From Salinactinospora qingdaonensis (lineage in GTDB: Bacteria; Actinomycetota; Actinomycetes; Streptosporangiales; Streptosporangiaceae): a stretch of 64,000 bases of DNA. Both the position numbers and the translations under genes were made by a program. The notes beneath the pieces were generated by a model. That model saw only the letters and a program-made list of their open reading frames with translations, had not been told where the DNA came from and did no database searches. The stretch covers positions 216,339 through 280,338 of the forward strand of contig NZ_BAABDD010000007.1 in NCBI RefSeq assembly GCF_039539445.1. Reading direction: 5' to 3'. Each line of letters starts with the position of its first letter. Positions within the stretch are counted from its first letter, which is position 1. This document shows, in pieces, positions 43,387 to 50,706 of this stretch.

Positions 43387-44052
43387 ATGGCGCGCGAGAC
43401 CGAGCTTGGGGCCGGTGCCACCGGCAGTTACACCTGGGACCTCGCGACCGACGTGTGGTGGTGGTCGCCTGAGCTGTACCTGATCCACGGCTATCCCCCC
43501 GACAGCGTCACGCCCACCACCGAACTGTTCTTGGCTCACAAGCACGACGACGACCGCGAGCGCGTGGCCGCGGCCATGGAGCGGGTGAGGCGTACCGGCC
43601 GCCCTTTCAGTTGCTGGCATCGCGTCGTCTGCTCGGGGGGCGCCGAGCGCGTCGTGGTCATGGTGGGCGCGGCCGGGGTGAGTGCTTGCGCCGATGACAA
43701 CACCGTGACGGGATGTATCACCGACGTCACCGGCTCCTGCGACGGCAACGCCGCGGAGGACAACGTTCGGTTGCGGCGTCAGCTCGCCGCCATGCGTGAG
43801 GGCTTTGCCGCCCAAGCACTCATTGAGCAGGCCAAAGGCATGATCATGTTGAGCTGTGGCTGCGAGGCCGCCATGGCCTGGCAGGCGCTTGCCCGCGTCT
43901 CCCAGGCCACCAACGTCAAAATTCGTGACCTGGCTCCCGCCGTGATCGCGCTCCTTTCCGGCCTGGTCGAGCCGCAGGTGGATCGCGCTGTGGGGGCTGC
44001 GATTCAGCGCGAGCTGACTCGTCTCAAATCAGGACGTTCCAGTCGAAATTAA
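43387..44052 (+). CDS. PAS-ANTAR RNA-binding regulator
   Basis: This 221-aa protein starts at ATG 43387 with GGGGGAGG upstream. Residues about 10-115 are a PAS fold (YTWDLATDVWWWSPELYLIHGY, split at the tryptophans, and ACADDNTVTGCITDVT). Residues about 130-190 are an ANTAR domain (QLAAMREGFAAQALIEQAKGM, then MSC-like segment AMAWQALARVSQATNVKIRDLA). ANTAR proteins bind dual-hexaloop RNA and cause antitermination. Such PAS-ANTAR proteins are frequent in actinobacteria, and the PAS would supply the signal. The preceding TetR and matching operators suggest local transcriptional control. Confidence 0.87.
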   Translation: MARETELGAGATGSYTWDLATDVWWWSPELYLIHGYPPDSVTPTTELFLAHKHDDDRERVAAAMERVRRTGRPFSCWHRVVCSGGAERVVVMVGAAGVSACADDNTVTGCITDVTGSCDGNAAEDNVRLRRQLAAMREGFAAQALIEQAKGMIMLSCGCEAAMAWQALARVSQATNVKIRDLAPAVIALLSGLVEPQVDRAVGAAIQRELTRLKSGRSSRN

Positions 44053-44172
44053 TAAAAAACCAGGTCAGTGAGGTGAAGCACAGTGAAGCCCCAGGTGTTG
44101 TGGGGACGTTGATCCAAAATTCCGATTTACAGGCGGTTTACAGGCCGTCTGGCGCCCATTACGCTCCTTGTG

Positions 44173-44186
44173 TGGGAGCGCTCCCG
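44173..44186. promoter_or_regulatory. CelR box 1
   Basis: TGGGAGCGCTCCCG matches 13 of 14 bases of the known Thermobifida CelR operator TGGGAGCGCTCCCA. CelR is a LacI-type repressor released by cellobiose. Confidence 0.9.
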
Positions 44187-44278
44187 TGATGGAGATCACA
44201 TCCGGCGCTTTTCGGGGTGGTGCCCCTCAGCACCCCGGGATGGCAAAGGAAGGATCTCGTCGGCCTCTCCCTCTATTT

Positions 44279-44292
44279 TGGGAGCGCTCCCA
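44279..44292. promoter_or_regulatory. CelR box 2
   Basis: A perfect TGGGAGCGCTCCCA palindrome, the same operator as box 1 and 396 bp before the GH48 ATG. The celR gene itself is not in the window. Confidence 0.93.
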
Positions 44293-44687
44293 CACAACCG
44301 AACAGCAACACCCTTAATATCCCCCACAGTGGCTCCAGCCACGCCTATCCCCCAGAGGAGGTGGCCGTGTTTCGGCTTGCTCCCGCTCCCGCCACGGGAC
44401 CGCCATCGTCGTGTCGCCCCTCGCCCGAAGTCGCGCAGCCGTACAGACCTCGTCACCACCCACGGTGACGCGGAGAGGGCCATAGCCCTCTTTTGGCGGC
44501 GGCTTGCGGGCGCGGCCCGGCGAGTCTCCGCCGTCCATGTAACCCGCCTGATTTTCGACGACGCGGTCCCCACCCCCGCCGCGCCGTTGCTTGCTATGCC
44601 CGGTGACCCCATTTCCGGGCGGTCGTGAGCACGGTCTTATGGCGGCTCCCCCGCGGGGACCGGGGAAAACTGGAGGTTGTCCCGAAC

Positions 44688-47612
44688 ATGAGTTCCCGAC
44701 TGTCCCCCTCCCGATATCGGCGAAAGCTGATACCGGGGGCACTGGCGGCGGCGATGGCCGCTGCGGTGCTTTCGCCGGGCCAGGCCGCAGCGGCCGAAAC
44801 CTGCTCGGTGGATTACCAGATCGCCAACCAGTGGAACAGTGGTTTCACCGGCAACGTCACCCTCACCAACGAGGGCTCCGCGCCGATCACCGACTGGACC
44901 GTGGGCTGGACCTTCGCCGACGGCCAGCAGATCACCAACGGCTGGAGTGCCGACATCACCCAAAGCGGTGCCGACGTCACCGCCGCCGCCCCCTCGTGGG
45001 CTTCCGACGTGCCCGCGGGCTCTTCGGTCTCGTTCGGCTTCAACGCCTCGCACTCGGGCACCAACACCGTGCCCACCTCCTTCACCGTCAACGGTGAGCC
45101 CTGCGGAGGCTCCGATCCCGAGAACCAGGCGCCCGAGGTGTCGCTGACCGCCCCCGCGGACGGCTCCTCGTTCCTGACCGGCGAGAGCATCGAGCTCACC
45201 GCCGACGCCAGCGACGCCGACGGCAGCATCTCCTCGGTGGAGTTCTCCGCCGACGGCACGGTGCTGGGCAGTGACGACACCGCCCCCTACAGCTTCACCT
45301 GGGACGGCGCCGAGGTCGGCTCCTACTCGCTGACCGCCACCGCCACCGACGACGCCGGTGCCACCACCGAGTCCAGCCCGGTCGCGGTCGAGGTGCTCTC
45401 CGAGCCCACCGTCGAGGCACTGCCCTCCTCGCTGAGCGTGCGCCAGGGTGAATCCGCCACCTTCGACGTCAGCCTCTCCAGCCAGCCCTCCTCCGACGTC
45501 ACCGCCACGGTGGCGCGCAGCGGCGGCAGCTCGGACCTGACCGTCTCCGGCGGCTCCAGCCTGACCTTCACCAGCAGCAACTGGGACACCGCCCAGGAGG
45601 TCACCGTGGCCTCCGCCGACAACGGCGGCGACCTGGCCTCGGCGACCTTCACCATCTCCGCGGACGGCTACGAGTCGGCCACGGTGGACGTCAGCGAGAT
45701 CGACGCCTCCACCTCCGACTACGAGGCCGCCTTCCTGGAGCAGTACGAGAAGATCAAGGATCCGGCCAGCGGCTACTTCCGCGAGTTCGGCGACCTGCTC
45801 GTGCCCTACCACTCGGTCGAGACCCTGATCGTCGAGGCTCCCGACTACGGCCACTCCACCACCTCGGAGGCCTACAGCTACTACCTGTGGCTGGAGGCCA
45901 CCTACGGCCGCGTGACCGGTGACTGGCAGCCCTTCAACGACGCCTGGGCCTCGATGGAGGAGTTCATCATCCCGGGCAGCGCTGACCAGCCCACCAACTC
46001 CTCCTACGACCCCTCGTCGCCGGCGACCTACATCCCCGAGCACACCACGGTGGACGGTTACCCCTCCGCCCTCGACGACAGCGTCGAGGTGGGTGAGGAC
46101 CCGCTGGCCGACGAGCTGAGCAGCACCTACGGCACCGACGAGGTCTACGGCATGCACTGGCTGCTTGACGTGGACAACATCTACGGCTACGGCTTCTGCG
46201 GTGACGGCACCGACGACGCCCCCGCCTACATCAACACCTTCCAACGCGGCTCGCAGGAGTCGGTCTGGGAGACCGTGCCGCACCCCTCGTGCGACACGTT
46301 CGACCACGGCGGTGAGAACGGCTACCTCGACCTGTTCACCGACGACGACTCCTACTCCGAACAGTGGCGCTACACCAACGCTCCCGACGCCGACGCGCGT
46401 GCGGTGCAGGTGGCCTACATGGCCCAGCAGTGGGCCTCGGAGCAGGGCAACTCCGCCGCGATCTCCGACGCCATCGCCAACGCGGCCAAGATGGGTGACT
46501 ACCTCCGCTACGCGATGTACGACAAGTACTTCAAGGAGATCACCGGCGACTGCACCAGTGCGTCCTCCTGCCCGGCCGGTAGCGGCAAGAACAGCTCCCA
46601 CTACCTGATGTCGTGGTACTACGCCTGGGGCGGCGCGCTCGAAAGCGCCGAGTACCCCTGGGCCTGGCGCATCGGCGGCAGCTCGGCCCACCAGGGCTAC
46701 CAGAACCCGATGGCGGCCTACGCGCTGTCCGAGGTCGACGCCCTACAGCCGCAGTCGCCCACCGCCGTCGACGACTGGTCCACCAGCATGGACCGCCAGT
46801 TGGAGTTCCTCCAGTGGTTGCAGTCCTCCGAGGGCGGTATCGCCGGTGGCGCCACCAACAGTTGGGAAGGCAGCTACGCCGACCCGCCGGCCGACGTCGA
46901 GGCATCGCAGTTCTACGGCATGTACTACGACTGGCAGCCCGTCTGGCACGACCCGCCGTCCAACAACTGGTTTGGCTTCCAGATCTGGGACATCGAGCGT
47001 GTCGCCCAGCTCTACTACGAGACCGGGGACAGCCGCGCCCAGCAGATCCTGGACAACTGGGTGCCCTGGGCTATGGACAACACCACGGTCGGCACCGACG
47101 GCGACTTCCAGGTCCCGTCCGACCTGGAGTGGAGCGGCCAGCCCGACAACTGGGACGGCACCTACACCGGCAACCCCGACCTGCACGTCGAGGTCGTGAG
47201 CCACGGCCAAGACGTCGGTGTGACCGCCGGCCTGGCCAAGACGCTGCTCTACTACGCCGCCGCCTCCGGCGACAGCGACGCCCGCACCATGGGTGAGGAG
47301 CTGCTGGACGCTCTGCTGGCCAACAAGGACAGCCTCGGTGTCGCCGTCGAGGAGACCCGTGGGGACTACGACCGCTTCGACGACGAGGTCTACATCCCCG
47401 AGGGCTTCTCCGGCACCATGCCCAACGGTGACCCGATCGAGCCCGGTTCCACCTTCACCTCCATCCGGTCGTTCTACGAGGACGACCCGCAGTGGTCGAA
47501 GGTTCAGGACTACCTCAACGGTGGTGACGAACCGACGTTCACCTACCACCGCTTCTGGGCCCAAACCGACGTCGCCACGGCCTTCGCCGTGCACGACGAA
47601 CTGTTCGGCTAA
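44688..47612 (+). CDS. Secreted GH48 processive cellulase (CBM2 - two beta-sandwich modules - GH48)
   Basis: This 974-aa exocellulase attacks cellulose from the reducing end, in line with Thermobifida Cel48A. The signal peptide ends near residue 36 (SPGQAAAA). CBM2 spans about 38-140 (CSVDYQIANQWNSGFTGNVT, split). An Ig-like module spans about 145-240 (VSLTAPADGSSF) and a second beta-sandwich about 243-340 (SLSVRQGESATF). The GH48 domain runs from about 345 to the end, with the conserved APDYGHSTTSEAYSYY region. ATG 44688 is used because it gives a clean signal peptide. It is controlled by two CelR boxes. Cel48A has, to my knowledge, one module between CBM and catalytic domain, so the extra Ig-like domain is notable. 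Confidence 0.94.
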   Translation: MSSRLSPSRYRRKLIPGALAAAMAAAVLSPGQAAAAETCSVDYQIANQWNSGFTGNVTLTNEGSAPITDWTVGWTFADGQQITNGWSADITQSGADVTAAAPSWASDVPAGSSVSFGFNASHSGTNTVPTSFTVNGEPCGGSDPENQAPEVSLTAPADGSSFLTGESIELTADASDADGSISSVEFSADGTVLGSDDTAPYSFTWDGAEVGSYSLTATATDDAGATTESSPVAVEVLSEPTVEALPSSLSVRQGESATFDVSLSSQPSSDVTATVARSGGSSDLTVSGGSSLTFTSSNWDTAQEVTVASADNGGDLASATFTISADGYESATVDVSEIDASTSDYEAAFLEQYEKIKDPASGYFREFGDLLVPYHSVETLIVEAPDYGHSTTSEAYSYYLWLEATYGRVTGDWQPFNDAWASMEEFIIPGSADQPTNSSYDPSSPATYIPEHTTVDGYPSALDDSVEVGEDPLADELSSTYGTDEVYGMHWLLDVDNIYGYGFCGDGTDDAPAYINTFQRGSQESVWETVPHPSCDTFDHGGENGYLDLFTDDDSYSEQWRYTNAPDADARAVQVAYMAQQWASEQGNSAAISDAIANAAKMGDYLRYAMYDKYFKEITGDCTSASSCPAGSGKNSSHYLMSWYYAWGGALESAEYPWAWRIGGSSAHQGYQNPMAAYALSEVDALQPQSPTAVDDWSTSMDRQLEFLQWLQSSEGGIAGGATNSWEGSYADPPADVEASQFYGMYYDWQPVWHDPPSNNWFGFQIWDIERVAQLYYETGDSRAQQILDNWVPWAMDNTTVGTDGDFQVPSDLEWSGQPDNWDGTYTGNPDLHVEVVSHGQDVGVTAGLAKTLLYYAAASGDSDARTMGEELLDALLANKDSLGVAVEETRGDYDRFDDEVYIPEGFSGTMPNGDPIEPGSTFTSIRSFYEDDPQWSKVQDYLNGGDEPTFTYHRFWAQTDVATAFAVHDELFG

Positions 47613-47622
47613 CTGAAGCGAC

Positions 47623-47655
47623 GGGTCCGTGGCGGCGCAGCGCCGCCACGGACCC
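47623..47655. terminator. Strong terminator after GH48
   Basis: A perfect inverted repeat (GGGTCCGTGGCGGCG with CGCCGCCACGGACCC) begins 11 bp after the stop. The loop is only 3 nt. Confidence 0.85.
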
Positions 47656-47725
47656 CCACCCCGCCCCCTTACCTTTCGTCCCGCCGCACCACAGGAGGAG
47701 GCCACCGATGCGAAACCCCCACCCA

Positions 47726-47741
47726 TGGGCAGCGCTTCCCA
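47726..47741. promoter_or_regulatory. CelR-like variant palindrome
   Basis: TGGGCAGCGCTTCCCA is the CelR consensus with one base added in each arm. It lies between GH48 and GH6. Function is uncertain. Confidence 0.35.
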
Positions 47742-48223
47742 CCGGGTTCGCCGCAGCCCCCTCCGTGCAGCGCCGTGCCACGGGCCGCAGCGACCACGCG
47801 CGACACCCCGCCGGCACCGCACCCACCGACTTCCGGATCGGTGCGCCCAGCCATGCAGCGCACCCCGATCCGGCCCGTAAGACGTCGTGCTCCGGCGTGA
47901 ATCCCCACCGCCGGAGTACGACCGGGGGAGCGGCCCCCTGCGCGGTCGCCCCCCGAGCAACCGCATCGGAGCTAGCCGTGCTCGGCACGCCAGCGCGTGG
48001 ACATCCCCCAGACGCGCTGTCGCCGCCGGTAAGGAGGTCGCCTTTGGCTCGATGACGGCCTGAGGAACAGCCGGCCGGGGCGCTCGCTCGCCACGGTGAC
48101 GGGTGCCCCGGCCACCGCAGCCGGCCCGGCCCCACGGTCGGAGCCCGGCTCCTGAGATTCCTGATTTTTTAAGCCATGGGGACACGACACGCGTCCCGAT
48201 GGATGACGTCATGAGGAGACGCC

Positions 48224-50086
48224 ATGAAACCGGTCCGCTGGAACGGTGCCATGCGCTCGTGGACTGCTCGCGGCATAGCCGCGGGTGCCACGCTCGCGCT
48301 GGGCTCCGGACTTCTCATCGCGGCCAACCCCGCCAGCGCAGCCGCCGGCTGTGAGGTGGACTACAACGTCGCCAACCAGTGGCCCTCCGGCTTCACCGCC
48401 AACGTGACGATCACCAACCTGGGTGACCCGATCGACGGCTGGACGCTGGAGTGGGACTACGCCAACGGTCAGCAGATCACCAACGGCTGGAGCGGCTCGT
48501 TCTCGCAGTCGGGCTCGAGCGTCACGGTCGACAACGCCGGCTACAACGGCCAGATCGCTGCCGGCTCCTCGGTCTCGTTCGGCTTCAACGGCTCCCACTC
48601 GGGCACCAACGACGCTCCGTCGACCTTCACGCTCAACGGCGTGGAGTGCACCGGCGAGCCCACGGATGACCCGACGGATGACCCGACGGACGAGCCGACG
48701 GATGACCCGACGGATGACCCGACGGACGAGCCGACGGATGACCCGACGGACGAGCCGACGGATGACCCGACGGACGAGCCCACCGACGAGCCCACCGACG
48801 ACCCGACCACGGACCCGGGTGAGCGGGTCGACAACCCCTTCGTGGGGACCGACCTCTACGTGAACCCGGTCTGGTCGGACAACGCCGCCGCCGAGCCCGG
48901 CGGTGACGCCGTCGCCGACGTGTCCACCGCCGTGTGGCTGGACCGCATCAGCGCCATCGAGGGCAACGACAGCCCCACCACCGGCAGCATGGGCCTGCGG
49001 GACCACCTCGACGAGGCGGTCGCCCAGTCCGACGGCGATCCGATGACGATCCAGGTCGTCATCTACAACCTGCCCGGCCGTGACTGCTCCGCCCTGGCCT
49101 CCCACGGCACGCTGGGCCAGGAGGAGATCGGCAAGTACAAGACGGACTACATCGACGTGATCGCCGACATCATGGACGATCCCGAGTACTCCGATCTGCG
49201 TATCGCCACGATCATCGAGCCCGACTCGCTGCCCAACCTGGTCACCAACGTCGGCAGTCGCGAGACGGCCACCGAGAACTGTGACATCATGCTGGAGAAC
49301 GGCAACTACGTCGAGGGCGTGGGCTACGCGCTCAGCGAGCTGGGCGAGATCCCCAACGTCTACAACTACGTCGACGCCGGTCACCACGGCTGGCTCGGCT
49401 GGGACAACAACCTTGGCCCCTCGGTCGAGATGTTCTACGAGGCCGCCAACGCCGCCGGCGCCACGCCGGACGACGTCCACGGCTTCATCGTCAACACCGC
49501 CAACTACTCCGCCACGGTCGAGCCCCACTTCGACGTCAACGACACGGTCAACGGCCAGCAGGTGCGTCAGTCCAACTGGGTCGACTGGAACCAGTTCGTT
49601 GGTGAGCAGCCCTTCGCGCAGGCCCTGCGCGACGAGGCCGTGTCGGTCGGCTTCAACTCCGACATCGGCATGCTGATCGACACCTCCCGCAACGGTTGGG
49701 GCGGCCCGGAGCGTCCCGAGGGCCCCAGCTCCTCGACCGACCTGAACACCTTCGTCGACGAGAGCCGCATCGACCGCCGTATCCACACCGGTAACTGGTG
49801 CAACCAGTCCGGCGCCGGTATGGGCGAGCGTCCCACCGCCGAGCCCGCGGCCGGTATCGACGCCTACGTCTGGGTCAAGCCCCCGGGCGAGTCGGACGGC
49901 TCCAGCGAGGAGATCGACAACGACGAGGGCAAGGGCTTCGACCGGATGTGCGACCCCACCTACGGGGGTAACGTGCGCAACGGCAACAGCGACACGGGCG
50001 CGCTTCCGGACGCCCCGGTCTCTGGCCACTGGTTCTCCGCGCAGTTCCAGGAGCTGCTGGCGAACGCCTACCCGCCGATCAACTAA
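48224..50086 (+). CDS. Secreted GH6 exocellulase (CBM2-linker-GH6)
   Basis: This 620-aa cellobiohydrolase resembles Thermobifida Cel6B in order and size. The signal peptide runs to about residue 39 (ANPASAA) and CBM2 spans about 42-142. An acidic Pro-Thr-Asp/Glu linker (about 145-200) is built from PTDDPTDE units. The GH6 domain spans about 205-620, with EPDSLPN, NLPGRDCSA (acid Asp), VNTANYS and IDTSRNGWGG. It attacks cellulose from the non-reducing end and is synergistic with GH48. The start is ATG 48224 behind GAGGAGA. No exact CelR box is visible upstream. Confidence 0.94.
   Translation: MKPVRWNGAMRSWTARGIAAGATLALGSGLLIAANPASAAAGCEVDYNVANQWPSGFTANVTITNLGDPIDGWTLEWDYANGQQITNGWSGSFSQSGSSVTVDNAGYNGQIAAGSSVSFGFNGSHSGTNDAPSTFTLNGVECTGEPTDDPTDDPTDEPTDDPTDDPTDEPTDDPTDEPTDDPTDEPTDEPTDDPTTDPGERVDNPFVGTDLYVNPVWSDNAAAEPGGDAVADVSTAVWLDRISAIEGNDSPTTGSMGLRDHLDEAVAQSDGDPMTIQVVIYNLPGRDCSALASHGTLGQEEIGKYKTDYIDVIADIMDDPEYSDLRIATIIEPDSLPNLVTNVGSRETATENCDIMLENGNYVEGVGYALSELGEIPNVYNYVDAGHHGWLGWDNNLGPSVEMFYEAANAAGATPDDVHGFIVNTANYSATVEPHFDVNDTVNGQQVRQSNWVDWNQFVGEQPFAQALRDEAVSVGFNSDIGMLIDTSRNGWGGPERPEGPSSSTDLNTFVDESRIDRRIHTGNWCNQSGAGMGERPTAEPAAGIDAYVWVKPPGESDGSSEEIDNDEGKGFDRMCDPTYGGNVRNGNSDTGALPDAPVSGHWFSAQFQELLANAYPPIN
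48655..48815 (+). repeat. Tandem DNA repeats encoding the GH6 linker
   Basis: Units of GACGGATGACCC and GACGGACGAGCC alternate, encoding PTDDPTDE repeats. Near-identical units make this stretch prone to slippage and assembly error. Confidence 0.85.
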
Positions 50087-50097
50087 CGGCGGGGAGC

Positions 50098-50126
50098 CGG
50101 GGTGCCCGCCCGCGGTGGGCACCCCG
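50098..50126. terminator. Terminator after GH6
   Basis: CGGGGTGCCC (50098-50107) pairs with GGGCACCCCG (50117-50126). A second stem, GGGGCTTGG (50149-50157) with CCAAGCCCC (50177-50185), follows. Confidence 0.8.
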
Positions 50127-50148
50127 CGGTGAGTGAAGCATCCCCCGC

Positions 50149-50185
50149 GGGGCTTGGCGCGGCCGTCACGGTCGCACCAAGCCCC
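50149..50185. terminator. Second stem-loop after GH6
   Basis: A perfect 9-bp GGGGCTTGG/CCAAGCCCC stem, tandem to the hairpin at 50098. Confidence 0.65.
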
Positions 50186-50320
50186 GTTCGCGTGTCTGGG
50201 CACCGACGGGGCACCTCCCTCCACCACCGGCACCGCCTTAGGGGCCTCGATGAGCAGCCCTTCAGGCGATAGCCCTGGGGGAAACGGCGGGCAAGGGGAG
50301 CACCCCGCCGAGAATATAAG

Positions 50321-50360
50321 AATCTACATCGTAAAGGCAGGGAGGTATGTTTTTCCTGCC
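50321..50360 (-). promoter_or_regulatory. Recurrent promoter/operator element, copy D
   Basis: On the minus strand it reads TTTACGATGTAGATTCTTATA, split at the -10-like core, as in copy C at 60850. The -35 side is poor (AAACAT). No minus-strand gene follows, so this copy looks orphaned. The remainder of the 50087-50706 gap is terminators and the MITE-like copy. Confidence 0.35.
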
Positions 50361-50496
50361 GGCGGAACCAGTGTGGGGGGCGAGGCAGCCGCCCCACCTC
50401 TTCTGAACCCAGCGTTTCTGATCGGCCACGGCCGCTTCGAGTGGTCCGCACCGAAACGGTACCGTCCCTGGGCACGGCGCAGCTTCGGGGAGACTC

Positions 50497-50651
50497 CTAG
50501 GTTGTTGTTTTTCGGACGGCTGGGGTGGGGGTGCGTGGGGGTGTTCGTCGTCCGCTCGTGCCTCGATCGCTGCGCGATCTCGGCAGCCGGCGGGGCGACA
50601 GCGGAGGCGCCCACCTGGCCCTCGCAGCCCTTTTCGAAAAACGGAGCCTAG
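50497..50651. mobile_element. MITE-like element, complete copy 2
   Basis: A 155-bp non-coding element bounded by CTAGGTTGTTGTTTTTCGGA on the left and the inverted CGAAAAACGGAGCCTAG on the right. The same internal core (50549-50588) occurs as in the 42.8-kb copy. CTAG is at both tips. Confidence 0.7.
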
Positions 50652-50706
50652 CGGCGGCGGGCGTCGCAGCGGCGAAAGCTGCGGCGCCCGACCATCTCTC
50701 AGCGCG

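Larger units (their letters stand above)
44053..44687. other. GH48 promoter region
   Basis: This gap of 635 bp is without a supported gene. It carries two CelR boxes 106 bp apart (44173-44186 and 44279-44292), with ordinary sequence between them and the GH48 start. Confidence 0.6.
47613..48223. other. Intergenic region between GH48 and GH6 genes
   Basis: A 611-bp gap. It begins with a strong terminator (47623-47655). It contains a CelR-like variant palindrome (47726-47741) and a short open frame with a good ribosome binding site (from ATG 47708) but no recognisable protein. No exact CelR box is present before GH6. Confidence 0.5.

Noticed and set aside
47708..48055. 115-codon open frame with a good ribosome binding site between GH48 and GH6
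   Set aside because: The product is Pro/Ala/Arg-rich with no signal, domain or codon bias. The ribosome binding site may be a relic.
48655..48815. CRISPR-like short repeats
   Set aside because: The repeats are in frame within GH6 and encode its Pro-Thr-Asp/Glu linker. No spacers or cas genes.
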